Source of the DNA: Chlorella sorokiniana
Lineage: Eukaryota > Chlorophyta > Trebouxiophyceae > Chlorellales > Chlorellaceae
Assembly: GCA_025917655.1 (NCBI GenBank)
Contig: CP084611.1
Span: 4,402,001 to 4,466,000 of the forward strand
Direction: 5' to 3'
DNA length: 64,000 nucleotides
Part shown: in pieces, positions 58,374 through 64,000 of the stretch
Numbering within the stretch: position 1 is the first letter of the stretch
How the letters are laid out: the number at the start of each line of letters is the position of its first letter
The notes under the pieces: model-generated
What the model saw: only the letters and a program-made list of their open reading frames with translations
The model's database searches: none
Told to the model about the DNA's origin: nothing
Made by a program: the position numbers and the translations under genes

Positions 58374-61300
58374 ATGACAGGCGCGGCCGACGTCTTCCCT
58401 GCCCCGTCTTCGAGGGCAGCGAGAAGCGCATCTCAGTCACCTTCTCAGCAGGCTCTAGCACCCCCCCGCCGGGCCTCCGCGCCCTCACCCGCACCCAGCT
58501 GGATGCGATGCTCGACCTGGCGGCCTGCCAGATCGTCTCCTCCCGCTCCAACCAACACTTTGACGCATACGTGCTGTCCGAGTCCTCCCTCTTTGTCTAT
58601 CCCGGTGAGCTGCAACGCTCTTGAGGTTCAGGGGCTCAGCAACGCCTGCTGCACCCGCCCCCAACTCTCGCCAGCTTGGCCGGCTGTCTGACCAGTGCAG
58701 CCGCAGCAGCTTCAGCTGCTCTCAACGCCGACCCCCCCCTCACACACACACACATCACCGCCACCACCACCCCCTCTTCTGCCCCTGCAGACCGCATGGT
58801 CCTCAAGACGTGCGGCACCACCAAGCTGCTCAGCTGCGTGCCTCACATGTGCCAGCTGGCAGCCGGCCTGGCCATGGCGCCCGCCGCCGCCAAGTACACC
58901 CGCGCCTCCTTCCTCTTCCCCGAGCAGCAGCCGGCTCCTCACACCTCGTTCGACGAGGAGTGCGCCGCCCTGCGCGCGGCCTTTGCCTCCCTGCCCTCCT
59001 CCTCTGCCTACGTGCTGGGCGACGGGCTGAACGGCCTGCAGTGGCACGTCTTTGTGGCAGGTGCGCCCCTCCTCCCCAGCCGTGCACAAGGCCTGCTATG
59101 CAGGCGGCACCCCTGCGCTTGCACAACGCCCTGCCTCCAAGACGCCGTCCCGGGCTGCATGGCTCTAGCCCGCCCGCTTCCGCTCCTTGACGCCCGCCTC
59201 ACCTGTCGCATGCCCCCTGTGGCGCCCCCTGTGCAGGCGAGGAGCCCTCGGCTGCTGCGCTGCACTGCCGCCGCCCGCTGCACACGCTGGAGGTGTGCAT
59301 GACGGGCCTGTCCCCCGCCAAGGCCGCCCAGTTCTTCCGCTCCGAGGCCTACGTCTCCGCCCGCCACACCACCCTCGCCTCGGGCATCCAGGCCCTGGTC
59401 CCCGGCGCGGGTGCGGCGCGCTGCAGCCCTCCCCGCCCCGGCCTGAATCACACCTGCCCTCGTCAAACCGGGGCACGCCGGCCTGCCTGGCCGCAGCCCA
59501 CGCTGCTGCTGCACGGCACCTGCCGCATTTCTACAGCTGGGCTGTACCGCTCACGCGACCTCTCTGCCCTGCACCCGTACCGCAGACATTGACGACTACG
59601 TGTTTGAGCCGTGCGGCTACTCCATGAACGGCGTGGAGGGGGCCACCTTCTCCACCATCCACATCACCCCGAAGACGGCTTCTCCTACGCGTCGTTCGAG
59701 CTCTGCGGCTACGACGCCGACAGCGTGGACGCCGCGGCTCTGGTGGCCCGCGTGGCGGACGTCTTCCAGCCGCGCAGCATGTCGGTGGCGCTGTCGGTGG
59801 ACGGTGCCGACGCAGGCAGCGCCGCCGCCGGCTGGGGCGCCGCCTTTGCGGGCCCGGCGGCTACGCCTGCCACTCTGCTTCTTACCAGGAGACGCGCTGC
59901 GGCGGCTGCGTGGCCTACCTTGTGCTGGAGGCGGGCGCCGGAGCCGCCGCCTCGGGCGAGCGCTCGCCCGGCGGCGCCGCGGCCAAGGGTGCCGCCAGCG
60001 ACAGCGACGGCGGCTCGCCGCGCGCCGTGGTCAAGCGCTTCCCCTCCTTCTCCGCCGCCGCCTCCTCCCTGCTCTCCGGCTCCGTGCTCACCGACCTCGA
60101 TCTGCTGGCCGGCTCCGACAACGCCTCCGACAACGCCTCGGTGCGCAACGGCCTGTGCAACTCGCTGCTCATCGACCCGGCCGACATGGGGGTGGAGGAC
60201 GTGCTGGCCCTGCACGCCGCCGCCCACCTGCCCAGCGGCTCCGCCGCCGCCCTCGACCTCCACGCACGCCGCCTCATCGCTGAACACTCGCTGGAGGTGT
60301 GCTGGGGGATGGGTGGGCCTGGGGCTGTGGGAGGTGGGGTGTGTGTTGGTTTGGTGGTTTGTGTGGGGGATTGGGACCTAGAATCTGAGGGGGATTGGGA
60401 CCTAGAATCTGAGGCGGGCGGCAGCCGCAGCGGCCTGTACGGCGGCCAGGGCACCCCTCGGCCCCCAAGCGCCCAGTCCACCGGCGAGCTGTTTGAGCCT
60501 CGTGCCAAAATTTTCCTCCTTCTTCCCCCTCCCCCTTGCAGGACAACTTCTACGTGGTGGACCTGGGTGCCCTGCAGCGCCTGTACCGCGCCTGGCGCGA
60601 GGCCATGCCCGGGTGCACCCCCACTATGCAGTCAAGTGAGCGCGGCGCCCTGGGTCAGGGCCGCATGGCGCAGCCTGCGCCCCCGCTGCCAACCCGTTGT
60701 TGGCCTGTTGGGCCAGGCCGCGTGGAAGGGGTGCTGCCAGCTGCCTCGGCGGCTGACTCCCAGCCAGGCCAGTCCAGGGGGTCACCCGCCAGCCCTTCTC
60801 TGCTGTCACTCCCCAACAATGCCAACCTGCCTGCCCCGCTCGCCGCGCCCCCTCAGGTGCAACCCCGACACCGCCATCCTGGCCACCCTGGCAGCCCTGG
60901 GCGCCGGCTTCGACTGCGCCTCCGAGGCTGAGATCCGCGCTGTGCTGGGGCTGGGCGTCTCCCCAGCCGCATCGTGTTTGCCAACCCCTGCAAGCGCCCG
61001 CGCGACATGCGCTGCGCCGCCGACCGCGGCGTGGAGCTCACCACCTTTGACACTGAGGCGGAGCTGGTGAAGCTGGCGCGCTTCGCCCCCGACGCCCGCG
61101 CGCTGCTGCGCATCCGCGCCGACGACCCGGGCGCGCGCTGCCAGCTGGGCAACAAGGTGCGCCGCGGCAGCTGCTCCTGCTGAAGCGGCGGCTTGCCCTC
61201 GCTGCACGGGCATCTCCGAGCCGCCAACAGCATCTACCTGCCTGGCCCTGCGACATCCCTGCCCAGCCTCCTCCCGCACCTTGCTTAAGCTCTCGTCCCC

Positions 61301-62873
61301 CACCCAAGCCTCCACCCGTGTCCCGGTCCCTCAATCCCCCGCCCTCCCAACCACCCCTCCCCCTCCCATCACCAACCACCCCCACCCCTGCCACTGTTGT
61401 CACCGCAGTACGGCGCCGAGGTGCACGAGTGGGAGCCGCTGCTGGCGGCTGCCGCGCAGCTGGGCGTGGCGGTGGAAGGGGTGGCCTTCCACGTGGGCTC
61501 TGGCGCCACCAACCCCGCCGCCTTCTCGCACGCCGTGGAGCTGGGCCGCGCCGCCTGGGACGCCGCCCGCGCCCACGGCTTCGACATGAAGGTGCTGGAC
61601 ATCGGCGGCGGCTTCTGCGGCGGCCGCTTTGGCGCCGACGGCCGCGTCGACCTGGGCGGGGTGCCGGAGGCGGTCAACTCCGCGCTGGACGCTTTCTTCC
61701 CGGAGCACGAGGGTGCGCGGCTGGCCTCGCCCGCTGCTCTGTGTGTGGGGGGGGGGGGCCGGGCGGGCGGGCATCCTGCCCCGCGCCTGCCCATGGATGA
61801 TGTGGCAGCCTAGAGTGGTGTGTCCGCCGTGGCGGGTTGCTGGGGAAGGAACGGCCATCACGGACTGCCTGGCACTTGCCCTCTCCCCAAGTCCCGGCCT
61901 GTTCCCCAAATTCTGCCATTCATCAGCCCCACCTCCCAAAACACACACACACACCACCACCACCACCCTACCCCTGCAGCAGGCCACGTTCGCGTCATCG
62001 CCGAGCCCGGCCGCTTCTTCGCCGAGTCCATCGCCACCATGGGCTGCCTGGTGTACGGCCGCCGCGTGCGCACCGACCCCGGCGCCGCGCTGCCCGAGAG
62101 CCCCGCTGCCCGCGCCCGGGGCGCTGGCCATGCGCCGCCGCGTGCACTCCTCCCGCCGCCTGGCGGCCTACGCCGGGGAGCTGGAGGCTGGCGAGGTGGA
62201 GGTGGTGGGCTACGATTACTGGGTCACCGACGGGCTGTACGGCTCCATGAACAGCGTGATGTACGACCATGCCACGCTGGCGTGCAGGTACGGTACCGCC
62301 ACATCGACTCACACCCTGCTTTTTCACAGCTGCCTGCGGGCAAGGCAGCGAGCAAATGCCTGGCTGCACCCTCACAGCCGAACGGGAGCCTGGCACCTGG
62401 CTGGGGCGCTGACCACCGCGCCACCCCTACGCCCTGCCCTGCAGGCCTCTGCTGGCCGACGGCGCTGCCCCCTCCGCCGACACCTTCTCCTCCACCGTGT
62501 TTGGGCCCACCTGCGACGGCCTGGACACCCTGATGGTCGATGTGCAGCTGCCGGAGCTGCAGGTGCGCCTCTGCCGCCTGCCACAGCCACTGCTTCATGC
62601 CACCAGCCTGCGACAGCCTGCGCTCGCCGCGGTGTCTGTGAAAGAAGTATGTTGGGGTCGGTGGCTGCGGCGCCCGGGGCCCCTGCCTGCAGCCGCGGCC
62701 GCCCTGGCCCTGGCCTGCTGTCCTGCTGATCAGCCGCCTGGAGTGCCCTGCGCAGGTCGGCGACTGGCTGCTGTTCCCCTCCATGGGTGCCTACACCCTC
62801 TGCGGCGCTCCAAGTTCAATGGCATCGATGCCACCGCGCCCCCACCTTCTACGTCTGCTCTCAACAGCCCTGA
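58374..62873 (+). CDS. AMD1-ODC1 fusion: Bifunctional S-adenosylmethionine decarboxylase-ornithine decarboxylase
   Basis: One protein carries both rate-setting enzymes of polyamine synthesis. ODC makes putrescine; AdoMetDC makes the aminopropyl donor for spermidine and spermine. Exons: 58374-58604, 58791-59060, 59237-59410, 59586-60296, 60542-60635, 60857-61156, 61409-61712, 61983-62287, 62445-62562 and 62756-62873; about 875 residues. The AdoMetDC half has [21 protein letters not shown] (Glu-Ser self-cleavage site making the pyruvoyl group), [22 protein letters not shown] and [20 protein letters not shown] linker of roughly 125 residues rich in Ala, Ser and Asp follows inside exon 4. The ODC half has [25 protein letters not shown] (PLP lysine), [56 protein letters not shown] and FGPTCDGLD (catalytic Cys), ending TFYVCSQQP. 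Frame is kept across the junction intron (phase 0). About eight single bases appear lost, mostly in C or G runs. Confidence 0.92.
60365..60412 (+). repeat. Perfect 24-bp tandem duplication in the fusion-junction intron
   Basis: Two exact head-to-tail copies of gggggattgggacctagaat followed by ctga, near the start of the intron between the linker exon and the first ODC exon. It is a recent duplication with no obvious function. Confidence 0.9.
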
Positions 62874-64000
62874 GGGGCACCCAGACCCGCCCAGCCCGAC
62901 AGAGCGGGCAGCCGCCCCCGTGCGCTAGCTCAGCAAGCCATGCGGGCAGCTTACGGCGGCCTATCATGAGGCTGCAGCAGCCAAAGGCTGCTGACGTACC
63001 ATCCTTCTTAAGCCAACAGCACAGAACGATGCAACAACAGCAACACGCTGGCAGCCACAAGGCTGCCCAAAGCACAGCACAACGCAGCAACAACTGCAGC
63101 CACAAGGCTGCAGCGCCCTTCCCGTCAGCTGGCGGCGTGATGACCGACCAGCCCGCCCCACCGCGTTAAACAAATTGTTCATCGCATCAGTCGATGCCTG
63201 AGGCGCGCCAGCGCCGCTGCCCTGCCAGGCTGGCGGACCCGGAGCTCGGGCGCGAAGCACCGCGCACACGCTGCACCGGGCCGCCGCGGGCGCCGTTGGA
63301 GCCTTGGGGGAGCCGGCTGCGGCTGCCTGCGGGGGTAGATCTGCGCCGCCCCCTTGCCGCCCTCCCATCCCTTGCCGCCACTTTGTCCTCAACTCCCTCC
63401 TTGCCGCCGCCAAGTTGTCGGCGGCGGCCGATGCCAACCCTTGCCGCCACGCCGCGCCCTGCCTGCCGCGGCGTGGCGGCGCTAGAGCCCACAGCATGGC
63501 TGCACACCGCCGCGCCCGCTCCCACCCTGCGTGGCCCGCCTCCGCCCGCGCCGCGCCAGCTACCCTGTCGCTGCGGCGCACGCGGGCGCTGTGCCTGCAG
63601 GGCCCTTGCTTCCCGAGCGGGAGTGGTGTGCTGGGCGCCCGCTGCTGTTGGCCCCCTCCCTCCTCCCTCCCTATCTCCCAAGGTGCTCCTGAGATGTGCT
63701 GCCCCTCGCTGGTCGCCCAGTTCGCGAGGCGAGCGCCATCTACGATACATGTAGCGATGCCGCGCCGCCGCGGCGCCCATCCTGTCATTGCCTCTGGCCC
63801 CAGTTTTCTCTGCGGCGCCAATCCCACACCCCTAGCCTTCCGTCCCTTGGCACTTTCCATGCCAGCACTGTCCCCTTTCCCAGAGCTGCTGTGCGCATGC
63901 GGCGCTCGCAAGGCGGACAAATTTTCACGGCGGGCGGCACCCCTGGTGCCCCTAACCCACCCTCATCCTCACCCCAAATCCGCTTCCCAAGCAACCAACC
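62874..64000. other. 3' region after the fusion gene
   Basis: The first 300 bases are CA/GCA-rich 3' untranslated-type sequence with three short hairpins (listed separately). From about 63200 the sequence is GC-rich with repeated cttgccgcc words near 63350-63460. Long frames exist on both strands here (plus 63194-63754, minus 62964-63920), but both are compositionally biased with no recognisable domain. No supported gene is reported. Confidence 0.4.
62975..63113 (+). repeat. Three GCAGCC-GGCTGC hairpins in the 3' region
   Basis: Three short perfect inverted repeats with the same core stem: 62975-62993 (cagcagcc-aaa-ggctgctg), 63051-63066 (gcagcc-acaa-ggctgc) and 63094-63113 (ctgcagcc-acaa-ggctgcag). 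All lie 100 to 240 bases past the fusion stop codon and could fold in the mRNA 3' end. Confidence 0.7.

Noticed and set aside
8274-62843. Programmed ribosomal frameshifting in many genes
   Set aside because: The losses occur in unrelated genes, with no shared slippery heptamer or pseudoknot, and follow C/G runs. Sequence error is simpler.
58374-62873. Two separate tandem genes, AdoMetDC then ODC
   Set aside because: One exon spans the end of the AdoMetDC part, the linker and the ODC lead-in, the next intron is phase 0, and there is no in-frame stop, poly(A) signal or new start between them.
62964-63920. 318-codon minus-strand ORF past the fusion gene
   Set aside because: Compositionally biased Ala/Arg/Gly-rich frame with no domain, overlapping an equally biased plus-strand frame. 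Such frames are expected by chance in very GC-rich DNA.

Overview
This window is nuclear DNA of a green alga, most likely a core chlorophyte of the Chlorella/Trebouxiophyceae type. The signs are very high GC, many short GT-AG introns with pyrimidine-rich acceptors, TGTAA-type polyadenylation signals, and a plant-like gene set (homogentisate solanesyltransferase, MLO, fibrillin, callose synthase, class II trehalose-phosphate synthase, and an AdoMetDC gene with the conserved plant upstream ORF). I see no prokaryotic operons, rRNA, CRISPR array or recognisable virus-like element, and I recognised no tRNA by eye.

Layout from left to right. U2AF35 splicing factor (-, 190-2250) is divergent from ribosomal protein eL20/RPL18a (+, 2979-4950). 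A very long LRR-transmembrane-TKL kinase gene follows (+, 5547-12223). A small unknown ORF lies at 12730-13341 (-). An MLO-type seven-helix membrane protein (+, 14077-18973) converges on a GILT-like thiol reductase (-, 19122-20001). GILT shares a divergent promoter region with homogentisate solanesyltransferase (+, 20422-22716). Next are a TPR protein (+, 23285-24790), a GTPBP1/2-type GTPase (-, 25457 to at least 30342) and a roughly 14 kb 1,3-beta-glucan (callose) synthase gene (-, 31128 to about 45016). The callose synthase gene is divergent from a fibrillin/PAP gene carrying a long Ala/Asp-rich amphipathic repeat (+, 45431-48501). An unrecognised gene ending at 50072 comes next, then a class II trehalose-6-phosphate synthase/phosphatase (+, 50697 to about 57362).

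The most striking unit is the last one, at 57913-62873. A small spliced upstream ORF ends in Cys-Val-Lys-Lys-Pro-Ser, closely resembling the conserved uORF peptide of land-plant AdoMetDC mRNAs. It precedes one gene encoding S-adenosylmethionine decarboxylase fused in frame to ornithine decarboxylase. Both committed decarboxylases of polyamine synthesis would therefore be made as one protein of roughly 875 residues, from one mRNA, under one polyamine-sensing leader. This AdoMetDC-ODC order is best known from Plasmodium, and finding it in a green alga with a plant-type uORF is the main discovery here.

A technical caution applies to the whole window. Conserved exons in at least five genes lose one base of reading frame, mostly at runs of C or G. 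The pattern is too general to be biological and looks like consensus error, so automatic gene models here will be fragmented. Exon edges below were read by eye from splice sites and family conservation. The 5' ends of the GTPase, callose synthase and unknown 48.8-50.1 kb genes remain uncertain.
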